64,000 nt of DNA from Falsiroseomonas tokyonensis. Its GTDB lineage: Bacteria; Pseudomonadota; Alphaproteobacteria; Acetobacterales; Acetobacteraceae. The first letter of the stretch is position 1. Each line of letters opens with the position of its first letter. Shown one piece after another: positions 35,329 through 43,789 of the stretch. The notes under the pieces were generated by a model. The model saw only the letters and a list, made by a program, of their open reading frames with translations. It was not told the DNA's origin and did no database searches. The position numbers were made by a program, and so were the translations under genes. The stretch lies in assembly GCF_019024325.1 (NCBI RefSeq), contig NZ_JAFNJS010000013.1, forward strand, positions 1 to 64,000, read 5' to 3'.

Positions 35329-36308
35329 GCGCGCCGCTCGTCGCCATCAAGGGCCTGCGCGTCAGCTTCGATGGGCAGGCCGCGCTGCGCGGCATCGACC
35401 TGGATGTCGCGCCCGGTGAATCCGTCGGCCTTGTCGGTGAATCCGGCTGTGGCAAGTCCGTCACCTGGCTGGCCGCGCTGGGCCTGCTGCCCGGCCGCGC
35501 CAGCATTTCCGGCAGCGTGAAACTGGATGGGCAGGAGTTGTTGCCAGCGCGGCCGCAGGTGCTGGACCGCGTGCGCGGTGGCCGCATCGCCATGATCTTC
35601 CAGGACCCCGCCAGCAGCCTCAACCCGGTGCATCGCATCGGCAAGCAGATCACGGAGGCGCTGCGCCTGCATCGCGGCATGGATGGCCCGCAGGCGCGTG
35701 CCGAGGCCAAACGCCTGCTGGACCAGGTCGGCATCCCCGACGCCGCGCGTCGTCTGGATGCCTGGCCGCACGAGCTTTCGGGCGGGCAGAACCAGCGCGT
35801 GATGATCGCCATCGCGCTGGCCGGCCGCCCCGAATTGCTGGTGGCGGATGAGCCGACCACGGCGCTCGATGTCACCATCCAGGCGCAGATCCTGGCCTTG
35901 CTGCAGGACCTGCGGAAGGAGACCGGCATGGCGCTGGTGTTGATCTCGCACGATCTCGGCGTGGTCGCCGATAGCTGCGAGCGCGTCTGCGTCATGTATG
36001 CCGGGCGCATCGTCGAACAGGTGCCCACTGCGCGGCTGTTCGAGGCGCCGGCGCATCCCTATACGCGCGGCCTGCTCGGCGCGCTGCCGCCGCTGCATGG
36101 GCCGCGCCGCCCGCTTTCCGCCATCCCCGGCAGCGTGCCGGAACCCTGGGCCATGCCGCCCGGCTGCGCCTTCGCGCCGCGCTGCGCCATGCATGTCTCG
36201 GCCTGCGACGCGGCGGTGCCGGAGCCGGTGGGCCTGGCGCGCAACCATCGCGCCGCCTGCATCCGTGCCACCCTTCCCGCCCCGCATCCGGAGAACGCCT
36301 ACGCATGA
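35325..36308 (+). CDS. Oligopeptide-type ABC transporter ATP-binding protein (OppD-like)
   Basis: 327 aa from the ATG at 35325 (ATGA overlap with copy 4). Walker A GESGCGKSV near residues 39-47, Q-loop MIFQDPASSLNP, signature LSGGQNQR, Walker B LLVADEPTTALD, switch SHDLGVV. The C-terminal oligopeptide-transporter extension is present (PAHPYTRGLLGALPP, then a Cys-rich PPGCAFAPRCAMHVSAC, which in this family can bind an Fe-S cluster). Pairs with the OppF-like protein. Confidence 0.93.
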   Translation: MSAPLVAIKGLRVSFDGQAALRGIDLDVAPGESVGLVGESGCGKSVTWLAALGLLPGRASISGSVKLDGQELLPARPQVLDRVRGGRIAMIFQDPASSLNPVHRIGKQITEALRLHRGMDGPQARAEAKRLLDQVGIPDAARRLDAWPHELSGGQNQRVMIAIALAGRPELLVADEPTTALDVTIQAQILALLQDLRKETGMALVLISHDLGVVADSCERVCVMYAGRIVEQVPTARLFEAPAHPYTRGLLGALPPLHGPRRPLSAIPGSVPEPWAMPPGCAFAPRCAMHVSACDAAVPEPVGLARNHRAACIRATLPAPHPENAYA

Positions 36309-37309
36309 GGAAGGATGGGGAACTGCTGGTCGCGCAGGGCATCACGCGGCGCTACGCGATGCGGCGGGGCGTGCTGGGCAGGTCGGTCGAGGTGCGCGCC
36401 GTCGATGGCGTTTCGCTGACGCTGGAACGGGGCCGCACGCTGGGTCTCGTCGGCGAATCCGGCTGCGGCAAATCCACCACCGGGCGCCTGGTGCTGGGGC
36501 TGGAACGGCCGGATGACGGCAGCGTGGCCTTCGAGGGCCGCCCCATGCCGACGCCGAACACGCCAGAATGGCGCAAGCTGCGCGCGCGCATGCAGATGGT
36601 CTTCCAGGACCCGCTCGGCGCGCTGGATCGCCGCCTGCCGATCGGCGCGCAGGTGGCGGAGCCGCTGGAGATCCACAACGTGGGAACGCCGGCCGAACGC
36701 GCCACGCGCGTCGCCGAACTGCTGCGCGGCGTCGGGCTGCGCCCCGACCAGGCCGCGCGCTATCCGCACGAACTCTCGGGTGGCCAACGCCAGCGCGCCG
36801 TGCTGGCTCGCGCGCTGGCCACCGATCCTTCCCTGCTGGTCTGCGATGAGCCGATCAGCGCGCTGGATGTCTCGATCCAGGCGCAGGTGATGAACCTGCT
36901 GGTGGAGCTGCAATCCCGCCTCGGCCTCGGCATCCTGTTCATCAGCCACGACCTGCGGGCCGTGCGGCAGGTCAGCCACCGCGTCGCCGTGATGTATCTC
37001 GGCCGCATCGTTGAGGAGGGCGAGCCGGACGAGGTGCTGCACGACCCGGCGCATCCCTACGCGCAGGCCCTCGTCTCCGCGATCCCGCATCCCGGCAAGA
37101 TCGGCCGCGGCATCGTGCTGCAGGGCGATCCGCCGAACCCCGCAGACCGCCCCTCCGGCTGCGCCTTCCATCCGCGCTGCGCCGTCGCCTCCGCGCTGTG
37201 TGCGCGCGAAACGCCCGTGCTGAAGCCACGCCCCGGCGACGGCCGCCGCGTCGCCTGCCATGTGGCCCAGGGCGAGATCGCGCCCGGCACTCTGCAGAAG
37301 GCCGCCTGA
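36305..37309 (+). CDS. Oligopeptide-type ABC transporter ATP-binding protein (OppF-like)
   Basis: 334 aa, ATGA overlap with the OppD-like gene. Walker A GESGCGKST, Q-loop MVFQDPLGALDRR, signature LSGGQRQR, Walker B LVCDEPISALD, switch SHDLRAV. C-terminal PAHPYAQALVSAIPHP and the Cys-containing SGCAFHPRCAVASALC. It forms the second nucleotide-binding subunit of the heterodimer. Confidence 0.93.
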   Translation: MRKDGELLVAQGITRRYAMRRGVLGRSVEVRAVDGVSLTLERGRTLGLVGESGCGKSTTGRLVLGLERPDDGSVAFEGRPMPTPNTPEWRKLRARMQMVFQDPLGALDRRLPIGAQVAEPLEIHNVGTPAERATRVAELLRGVGLRPDQAARYPHELSGGQRQRAVLARALATDPSLLVCDEPISALDVSIQAQVMNLLVELQSRLGLGILFISHDLRAVRQVSHRVAVMYLGRIVEEGEPDEVLHDPAHPYAQALVSAIPHPGKIGRGIVLQGDPPNPADRPSGCAFHPRCAVASALCARETPVLKPRPGDGRRVACHVAQGEIAPGTLQKAA

Positions 37310-37310
37310 C

Positions 37311-38246
37311 ATGATGCGATTCCTCGCCAGCCGCCTGCTGCGTGCCGCCATCACCATCATCATGGTGGTGACCTTCGCCTTCGTCGTGCTGCGCCTGTCC
37401 GGCGACCCCGCGCAGATCATCATGGGCGCCGATGCGCCGCCCGAGGCCGTCGACGCCTTCCGCACCGCATGGGGCCTCGATCAGCCGGTCTGGCTGCAAT
37501 ACTTCCACTACTTCGGCGCCATCTTCCAGGGCGACCTCGGGCGGTCCATGCGCGACGGGCGCGACGCCATCGTGCTGGTGACGGAGCGCATTCCCGCCAC
37601 GCTGGCGCTGACCATCCCGGCGCTGATCATCAAGCTCGGCCTCGGCATTCCCGCTGGCATCACCGCAGCTCTGCACCGCAATTCCTTCATCGACCGCGCC
37701 GTGATGCTGCTGGCCGTCGCGGGCTTCACTGTGCCCTCCTTCGTGCTGGGCCTGCTGCTGGTGCTGGTCTTTGCCGTGCAGCTCGGATGGCTGCCTTCCG
37801 GCGGTCAGGAAAGCTGGCGCCACGCCATCCTGCCCATCATTACCATGGGCGTCGGCGGCGCCGCCGTCCTCGCCCGCTTCACCCGCTCCGCCATGCTCGA
37901 AGTGCTGGGCCAGCCCTATATCCGCACCGCCTCCGCCAAGGGCGTGCCGTGGCACGCCGTGGTCTGGGGGCACGCGCTGCCGAACGCCGCCATCCCCACC
38001 GTCACCATCGTGGGCTTCATGGTCGGCAGCCTGATCGCCGGCGCCGTCGTCGTCGAAAGCGTCTTCTCCTGGCCCGGCGTCGGCCGCCTGCTCGTCGTCG
38101 CGGTCGCCAATCGGGACCTCGCCGTCGTGCAATGCATCCTGCTGCTGGTCGCGGCCACCATGGTCACCGCCAACCTGGTGGTGGATCTGCTCTACGGCCT
38201 GCTGGACCCGCGGCTTCGCAACCAACCCAAGCGCGCGGCGGCCTGA
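37311..38246 (+). CDS. Oligopeptide-type ABC transporter permease (OppB/DppB-like)
   Basis: 311 aa from the first of two adjacent ATG codons at 37311, one base after the OppF stop. Six helices; N-terminal FLASRLLRAAITIIMVVTFAFVVLRLSGDPA is the family's first helix. EAA-like loop with YIRTASAKGVPWHAVVWGHALPNA, then VESVFSWPGVGRLLVVAV. Codons here end overwhelmingly in C or G. Confidence 0.93.
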   Translation: MMRFLASRLLRAAITIIMVVTFAFVVLRLSGDPAQIIMGADAPPEAVDAFRTAWGLDQPVWLQYFHYFGAIFQGDLGRSMRDGRDAIVLVTERIPATLALTIPALIIKLGLGIPAGITAALHRNSFIDRAVMLLAVAGFTVPSFVLGLLLVLVFAVQLGWLPSGGQESWRHAILPIITMGVGGAAVLARFTRSAMLEVLGQPYIRTASAKGVPWHAVVWGHALPNAAIPTVTIVGFMVGSLIAGAVVVESVFSWPGVGRLLVVAVANRDLAVVQCILLLVAATMVTANLVVDLLYGLLDPRLRNQPKRAAA

Positions 38247-38249
38247 ACC

Positions 38250-39128
38250 ATGTCCGACATCACCGCCCCCCTCACTTTGTCCACCACCGCGCCCCGCAAG
38301 GCGCGGCCTCTGCCGCCGCCGATGGTGATCTTCGGCCTGCTCTGGCTGAGCCTGATGCTGGCCACCGCGCTGCTGGCCGATGTCATCAGCCCCTACGCCT
38401 ACACAGCCCTCGACCTGCGCAACCGCCTCTCGCCCCCCATCGGCATGGGCGGCACCTGGCTGCATCCGCTGGGCACCGACGAGCTCGGCCGCGACGTGCT
38501 GGCGCGGCTGATCTACTCGATCCGCATGAGCCTGCTCATCGCCTTCGGCGCCACCCTCATCGGCGCCGTCATCGGCACCACGCTGGGCTTCCTCGCCGCC
38601 CACTTCCGCGGCTTCGTCGAACAGGTCGTCCTGGCCCTCGTCGACTTCTCCGCCAGCCTGCCCTTCCTGATCCTGGCGCTGTCGGTCCTCGCCTTCTTCG
38701 GCAACTCCATGGTGCTGTTCATCTGCCTGCTCGGCTTCCACGCCTGGGAACGCTACGCCCGCATCGCCCGGGGCCTCGCCATCTCCGCCAGCGGGCAGGG
38801 CTACGCCGCCGCCGTGCGCCAGCTCGGCGCCTCCCCCTGGCGGATCTACGGCCGCCACGTGCTGCCGAACATCGCCTCCACCCTCATCGTCTCGATGACC
38901 CTGGCCTTCCCGGAAATCATCCTGCTGGAATCCGGCCTCTCCTTCCTCGGCCTCGGCGTGCAACCACCCGCCACCTCGCTCGGCTCCATGGTCGGCTACG
39001 GCCGCGAATACCTGACCCGCGCCCCCTGGATCCTCCTCGCCCCAGCCTTCACCATCATCCTCACCACCCTCTCCGTCTCCCTCCTCGGCGACTGGCTCCG
39101 CGACCGGCTGGACCCGACCCTGCGGTGA
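38250..39128 (+). CDS. Oligopeptide-type ABC transporter permease (OppC/DppC-like)
   Basis: 292 aa, 3 bases after OppB. N-terminal extension, first helix near residues 28-50, then LGTDELGRDVLARLIYSIRMSLLIAFGAT, typical of DppC/OppC. EAA loop region YAAAVRQLGASPWRIYGRHVLPNI and ESGLSFLGLGVQPPATSLGSMV. Last gene of the transporter block; the hairpin array starts 22 bases after its stop. Codons in its second half are strongly C-ending, in contrast to the next gene. Confidence 0.93.
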   Translation: MSDITAPLTLSTTAPRKARPLPPPMVIFGLLWLSLMLATALLADVISPYAYTALDLRNRLSPPIGMGGTWLHPLGTDELGRDVLARLIYSIRMSLLIAFGATLIGAVIGTTLGFLAAHFRGFVEQVVLALVDFSASLPFLILALSVLAFFGNSMVLFICLLGFHAWERYARIARGLAISASGQGYAAAVRQLGASPWRIYGRHVLPNIASTLIVSMTLAFPEIILLESGLSFLGLGVQPPATSLGSMVGYGREYLTRAPWILLAPAFTIILTTLSVSLLGDWLRDRLDPTLR

Positions 39129-39149
39129 GGTTGGGTTGCGCGGGTGATT

Positions 39150-39355
39150 GCAGGGGGCGCTGCCCCCTGCACCCCCGCCAAAGGGACAGTGGTCCCTTTG
39201 GAATCCCGTTAAGGGGCAGGATGGAGGAGGGGCAAGACGGGACCGCCTGATCCGCGGTTGCTTCAGCCCCTCCTCCATCCTGCCCCTCATCCCCGGGTTC
39301 GAAGGGGCCAATGCCCCTTCGCGGGAGGGTGCAGGGAGGGCAGAGCCCTCCCTGC
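39150..39355. repeat. Array of five perfect inverted repeats (hairpin cluster)
   Basis: In 206 bases there are five perfect stem-loops: 39150-39170 (9-bp arms), 39178-39201 (10-bp arms, loop AGTG), 39213-39232 with 39267-39286 (20-bp arms, 34-base loop), 39300-39321 (9-bp arms) and 39331-39355 (11-bp arms, loop AGA). The arms differ in sequence. They could terminate the transporter transcript, stabilise its 3' end, or be a mosaic of REP/MITE-like elements. No open frame is convincing here. Confidence 0.75.
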
Positions 39356-39401
39356 GAACCACCCGTGCAAAACCTCCCTCAACCTCAGGAGTCAGAAGTC
39401 C

Positions 39402-40826
39402 ATGCCCCGTTACGTGCTGGTCGCCTTGGATGGGTTGCGGCCGGACATGGTGTCGGTCGAGGCGACGCCGAATCTGGCGGCCCTGGTGGCTGCGGGGACG
39501 CGGCTTGCGAATGCGCGGAGTGTGTTCCCGAGTGAGACGCGCGTGGCGACGCCGTCCTTGATCACGGGCTGCCGGCCGGGTGGGCATGGCATGGTGGCGA
39601 ATACGCTGTTCGATGCGGCGGTGGCGTCGGATCGCTTGTTGCGCACGAAGCTTGTGGCGGATGTGCTGGCCATGGCGCAGGGGCGGGAGAGTCCTCTGGA
39701 GCGTCCGAGCCTGGGCGAGCGCCTGGCCGAGGCCGGGCGCAGTTTTGCGCTGGTGAGCGCCGGCACGGCGGGCGCGGCACGGCTGCTGCATCCGGCGGCG
39801 GAGCGGCTGGGCGGCTTTCGCTGGAATGTCGAGGATAGCGAGGGCGCGACGGCGGCGGAGGTGCGCGCGGCCCTGGGCGAGACGCCGCCGCATGCCGTGC
39901 CCAATCTCGGCCGGGTGGCGCATGCCGGGCGGGTGCTGCTGGAGCATGTGCTGCCGAAGCTGCGGCCGGATGTCGCGCTGCTGTGGTTGTCGGAGCCGGA
40001 TATCGCCTTCCATTGGGGCGGGCTGCTCTCGGCCGAGGCGCGGGAAGGGTTGCGGGCGGCGGATGCGGTGCTGGGCCGGATCGTGGCCTGGCGGGATGCG
40101 CAGCCGGATGCGGCGGAGATCGGCCTGATCGTGCTGTCCGACCATGGGCATGTGACGGGGCGCGGCAAGATTTCGCTGGCGGCGGAGTTGCGGCGCGCGG
40201 GTTTTCGCGCCGGCACCGGCATGGCGGCGGATGTGGATGTGGTGGTGGCGCCCGCCGCCGCGCCCGGGCTGTGGTTCCGCGACCCGGCGCTGGCGCCGCA
40301 GGTGGCGGAGTTCCTGGCAACCCAGGCCTGGGCCGGGCCGCTGCTGGCGCGCGATCCGGCCATCCTGCCCGCCGGCCAGGCGATGGCGCTGTCGGTGCTC
40401 GCCAGCGGGCATCGCCGCAGCGCCGATCTGGTGGCGACCTTCGCCGGCAGTGCGGAGGCGGATGAATGGGGCCTGGCCGGCCATGCGCCCTTCGATGCGC
40501 CGGATGTGCCGGAGGGTGGCGGCATGCATGGCGGGCTGCATCGGGCGGAGCTGGCGACGGTGCTGGTGATGCAGGGCGGCCCCTTCCGCCGCGGCGCCGT
40601 GGCGCAGGCGCCGGCGGACCTGACCGATATCGCGCCCACCGTGCTCCACCTGCTGGGCCTGGGCACGGAGGGCTGCGAGGGCCGCCCGCTGGCCGCCGCC
40701 TGGGACGCGGCACGCGACACCGCGCCGATCCATGAACTGGTGGAGATGCCGCGCGGCTTCGTGCTGGAGGCGTTGCGGGCGGAGCCGGGCGGCCGGCTCT
40801 ACCCGACGGGAATGGTGCGCGCCTAA
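39402..40826 (+). CDS. Alkaline phosphatase superfamily phosphodiesterase (nucleotide pyrophosphatase-like)
   Basis: 474 aa from the ATG at 39402 (TCAGGA before it; the frame is open earlier across the hairpins). Cleaves phosphodiester or phosphonoester bonds in related enzymes. Metal Asp in VALDGLRPDM, candidate nucleophile Thr in FPSETRVATPSLITG, second-site residues in SEPDIAFHWGG, VLSDHGHV and the late GGMHGGLHR. No signal peptide, so probably cytoplasmic. It follows the transporter block, suggesting it processes imported esters. Codon use favours G- and T-ended codons compared with oppB/oppC. Its stop overlaps the convergent AapJ-like gene by 4 bases. Confidence 0.88.
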   Translation: MPRYVLVALDGLRPDMVSVEATPNLAALVAAGTRLANARSVFPSETRVATPSLITGCRPGGHGMVANTLFDAAVASDRLLRTKLVADVLAMAQGRESPLERPSLGERLAEAGRSFALVSAGTAGAARLLHPAAERLGGFRWNVEDSEGATAAEVRAALGETPPHAVPNLGRVAHAGRVLLEHVLPKLRPDVALLWLSEPDIAFHWGGLLSAEAREGLRAADAVLGRIVAWRDAQPDAAEIGLIVLSDHGHVTGRGKISLAAELRRAGFRAGTGMAADVDVVVAPAAAPGLWFRDPALAPQVAEFLATQAWAGPLLARDPAILPAGQAMALSVLASGHRRSADLVATFAGSAEADEWGLAGHAPFDAPDVPEGGGMHGGLHRAELATVLVMQGGPFRRGAVAQAPADLTDIAPTVLHLLGLGTEGCEGRPLAAAWDAARDTAPIHELVEMPRGFVLEALRAEPGGRLYPTGMVRA

Positions 40827-41854
40827 CGAATGGGCGGCGCGTACATCAGCCCGCCGCGCGTCCACAGGTCGTTCACGCCGCGGGCCAGGCCCACCGGGGT
40901 GTTGCGGCCCAGGTGGCGCTCGAAGATCTCGCCGTAATTTCCCACCGCCTTGAGGGCGTTATAGGCCCAGCGGCGATCCAGGCCCATGAAGGGGCCGTGG
41001 TCGCCGGAGACGCCGAGCAGGCGGCGGATTTCCGGCCGCGGGCTGGAAAGCATCTCCTCGACATTGGCCTGGGTCACGCCCAGCTCCTCCGCCTCGATCA
41101 GCGCGAAGATGGTCCAGCGCACGATGTCGAACCACTGGTCGTCGCCATGCCGCACCGCCACCGCCAGCGGCTCCTTCGAGATGATGTCCGGCAGCACCAC
41201 ATGCTCGGACGGATTCTGCAGGGCAGATCGGATGCCGGCGAGCTGGGAGGCATCGGTGGTGAAGACATCGCAGCGGCCGGACTGGTAGGCGATGCGCGTC
41301 TCGTCATTCTGCTCGAAGACCACCGGTCGGATATTCAGGCGGTTGCTGCGTGCCCAGTCGGCCAGGTTCAGCTCGTTGGTGGTGCCGGAGGTGACGCAGA
41401 AGGTGGCGCCATCCAGCTGCGTCGCGCGGGTCACGCCCAGGCTGGTGCGCAGCAGGAAGCCCTGGCCGTCGTAGAAGTTCACCGCGGTGAAGTTCAGCCC
41501 GTTCGCCGTGTCGCGCGACTGGGTCCAGGTGGTGGTGCGCGGCAGCACGTCGATCTGGCCGGATTGCAGCGCCGGCAGCCTGGCGGCGGAGGTGACAACG
41601 ACAAAGCGCGCGCGGGCCGCATCGCCGAAGACGGCGGCGGCGATGGCGCGGCAGGTATCGCCGTCGAGCCCGCTGTAGACGCCGCGGCTGTCCATCACGC
41701 CGAAGCCGGGCGCGCCGGGATGCGCGCCACAATCCAGCGCCCCCTTGGCGCGCACCGCGGTCAGCGTCGGCCCGGGTGACGCCATGGTCTGCGCCAGCGC
41801 GGGCAGCGCGAGCGACAGCAGCAGCCCCGCCGTGGCCAGTGTCCTGGTGATCAT
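40823..41854 (-). CDS. AapJ-like amino-acid ABC transporter substrate-binding protein
   Basis: 343 aa. Signal peptide about 1-21 (LALPALAQ). SBP_bac_3 fold with marks of the general L-amino-acid receptor AapJ: GVYSGLDGDTCRAIAAAVFGD, SGQIDVLPRTTTWTQSRDT, FYDGQGFLLR, DGATFCVTSGTTNELNLADW and RGGLMYAPPIR at the end. Normally this receptor precedes aapQMP; here it is the last gene of a TRAP operon, its ATG overlapping the permease stop (ATGA), with no ABC permease or ATPase nearby. Ligand probably polar amino acids. Confidence 0.93.
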   Translation of the reverse strand: MITRTLATAGLLLSLALPALAQTMASPGPTLTAVRAKGALDCGAHPGAPGFGVMDSRGVYSGLDGDTCRAIAAAVFGDAARARFVVVTSAARLPALQSGQIDVLPRTTTWTQSRDTANGLNFTAVNFYDGQGFLLRTSLGVTRATQLDGATFCVTSGTTNELNLADWARSNRLNIRPVVFEQNDETRIAYQSGRCDVFTTDASQLAGIRSALQNPSEHVVLPDIISKEPLAVAVRHGDDQWFDIVRWTIFALIEAEELGVTQANVEEMLSSPRPEIRRLLGVSGDHGPFMGLDRRWAYNALKAVGNYGEIFERHLGRNTPVGLARGVNDLWTRGGLMYAPPIR

Positions 41855-43764
41855 GCCTTCTCTCCCTGTATGCGGCGTGCGGTTCGTGCCGCCGCCATTT
41901 GCCAGGCCGCCACCACCCCCAGTGACAGGAAGGCCAGGGCGAAGCGCCCGCCATCCGGAATCACATGCAGGAAGGCCACCGCCAGGCCCATCGCACCCAG
42001 CGCCAGGCGCAGCAGAACGCCCATCGGCGCCAGCAGGAAGCCCGCATAGGCCGAGGTGAACAGCACCAGCGCGCCGGCCATGATGCCGATGGAGCCGATG
42101 ATCTGCACCAGCCCGCCGCGCATCATGATGCCCGGATCGTAGATGAAGGCGAAGCCAACCGCGAAGCCCGCGATCGCGAAGCGGGAGGAATGCAGCGCCG
42201 TCATCAGCGGGCTGGCGCGCGCGATGGCGGCCGCGGCGAAGGCGGCGGCGGCCACCGGCGGCGTGGTATCCGCCAGCACCGCGAAATAGAAGACGAACAT
42301 GTGCGCCTGCAGCATGTCCACATTCAGGTAGCTACCGAGTTCCAGCACCTGCGGCACGCCGATCGCGGCGGCGATGATGTAGCTCGGCGTGGTCGGGATC
42401 CCCATGCCGAGCACCAGCACGGTCAGCGCCAGCAGCAGCAGCAGCATGGCCAGGTCGCCGCCGGCCAGTTCCTTGATGATGCCGCCGAAGGCCACCACCA
42501 TGCCGGTGGCGGTCAGGGCGGAGACGACAATGCCAGCCCCGGCGATGGTCACCGCCAGCGGCGCCATGGTCAGCCCGGCGCTGGCCAGGCTGTCCAGCAC
42601 CTGCATCGGCGTCATGCGCGTGCGCCGCCGCAGGAAGGCCACGGCCACCATGGACAGCGTGGCGCAGAAGGCGGCGAAGTTGCCGGACCAGCGTTCCGTC
42701 ATCAGCCAGACCAGCACGCCGATCGGGATCACCAGATGGGCATCGGCCAGCACCTCCCGCCAGGCGGGGATCTCCTTGGCCGGCACCGGCTCCAGGCCCA
42801 GCTTCTTCGCCTCGAAATGCACCGCGGCGAGGATGGCGAAGTAGTACAGCACCGCGCCGGCGGCGGCGGCGACCAGGATATTGCCGTAGGGGATATTGGT
42901 GATCTCGGCCATGACGAAGGCGGCCGCCCCCATCACCGGCGGCATCAGCGCCCCGCCGACGCTGGCCGCACTCTCGATCCCGCCCGCCACCGCGGGCCGA
43001 TAGCCCACGCGCATCATCAGCGGGATGGTCATCGACCCGGTGGTGATGACGTTGGAGACGGAGGACCCGCTCATCGTCCCGAACAGGCCGCTGGTCACCA
43101 CCGCCACCTTGGCCGGCCCGCCCGAATAGCGCCCGGCGACGGCGGTGCCGAAGTTGGAGAACAGCCGCCCCGTGCCGCTGCCCTGCATGAAGCTGCCGAA
43201 CAGGATGAAGACGGCGATGATGGTGGCGACGATACCCGTCAGCGGCCCATAGACGCCGCCGGCGGTGGGCACGAGCCAGGAGGCCTCGACGATTTCCTGC
43301 GGCGAGAAGGGCCGCGCATTCAGCATGCCCGGCACCAGCCAGCCGAACTGCATATAGGCGAGCGAGACGGCCACCATGATGGCCAGCCCCGGCTCCACCG
43401 CGCGGCGGATCGCCTCCAGCAGCGTCACGATGGCGATGATTCCCAGTGCCATCATGGTGGGCGTGAAGGGGTCGACATATTCCATGCGGTCGGCGACCGC
43501 CATCCAGTTCCACATCACCCAGGCATGCGGCAGGCCGGAAGCCACGGCCCAGACCCAGTCCAGTACCGAGGGCCGATGCTTCGGCGACCGCGTCTTCGAC
43601 GCCGGGTACAGAAGGAACAGCAGCGGCGTGAAGACCAGCAGGTGGAAGCCACGCATCTGGATCGGCTCGGGAAATCCCGTGCCGCCGAAATAGAGGTGGA
43701 CCGCGGCAGCCGCCGCGGCCCAGCCCCAACAGACCCACTTCAGTGGGCCGGCGAGTTGACGCAT
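41851..43764 (-). CDS. TRAP transporter fused permease (DctQM-type, TAXI system)
   Basis: 637 aa multi-spanning protein combining small and large TRAP permease domains, as usual for TAXI-TRAP systems. Conserved DctM-like segments: SGSSVSNVITTGSMTIPLMMRVGY, GGIESAASVGGALMPPVMGAAAFVMAEI and GMGIPTTPSYIIAAAIG. It uses an ion gradient rather than ATP to import a carboxylate-like solute delivered by the TAXI receptor 25 bases upstream. Stop overlaps the AapJ-like start. Confidence 0.93.
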   Translation of the reverse strand: MRQLAGPLKWVCWGWAAAAAAVHLYFGGTGFPEPIQMRGFHLLVFTPLLFLLYPASKTRSPKHRPSVLDWVWAVASGLPHAWVMWNWMAVADRMEYVDPFTPTMMALGIIAIVTLLEAIRRAVEPGLAIMVAVSLAYMQFGWLVPGMLNARPFSPQEIVEASWLVPTAGGVYGPLTGIVATIIAVFILFGSFMQGSGTGRLFSNFGTAVAGRYSGGPAKVAVVTSGLFGTMSGSSVSNVITTGSMTIPLMMRVGYRPAVAGGIESAASVGGALMPPVMGAAAFVMAEITNIPYGNILVAAAAGAVLYYFAILAAVHFEAKKLGLEPVPAKEIPAWREVLADAHLVIPIGVLVWLMTERWSGNFAAFCATLSMVAVAFLRRRTRMTPMQVLDSLASAGLTMAPLAVTIAGAGIVVSALTATGMVVAFGGIIKELAGGDLAMLLLLLALTVLVLGMGIPTTPSYIIAAAIGVPQVLELGSYLNVDMLQAHMFVFYFAVLADTTPPVAAAAFAAAAIARASPLMTALHSSRFAIAGFAVGFAFIYDPGIMMRGGLVQIIGSIGIMAGALVLFTSAYAGFLLAPMGVLLRLALGAMGLAVAFLHVIPDGGRFALAFLSLGVVAAWQMAAARTARRIQGEKA

Positions 43765-43789
43765 CCTGCCGCGCCGGCCCTGGCGTCGA

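Noticed and set aside
36972-40865. A 1297-codon open frame on the minus strand
   Set aside because: It is antisense to oppF, oppB, oppC and the phosphodiesterase. Its product is His/Arg/Gly-rich low-complexity sequence with no domain, typical of GC-rich shadow frames.
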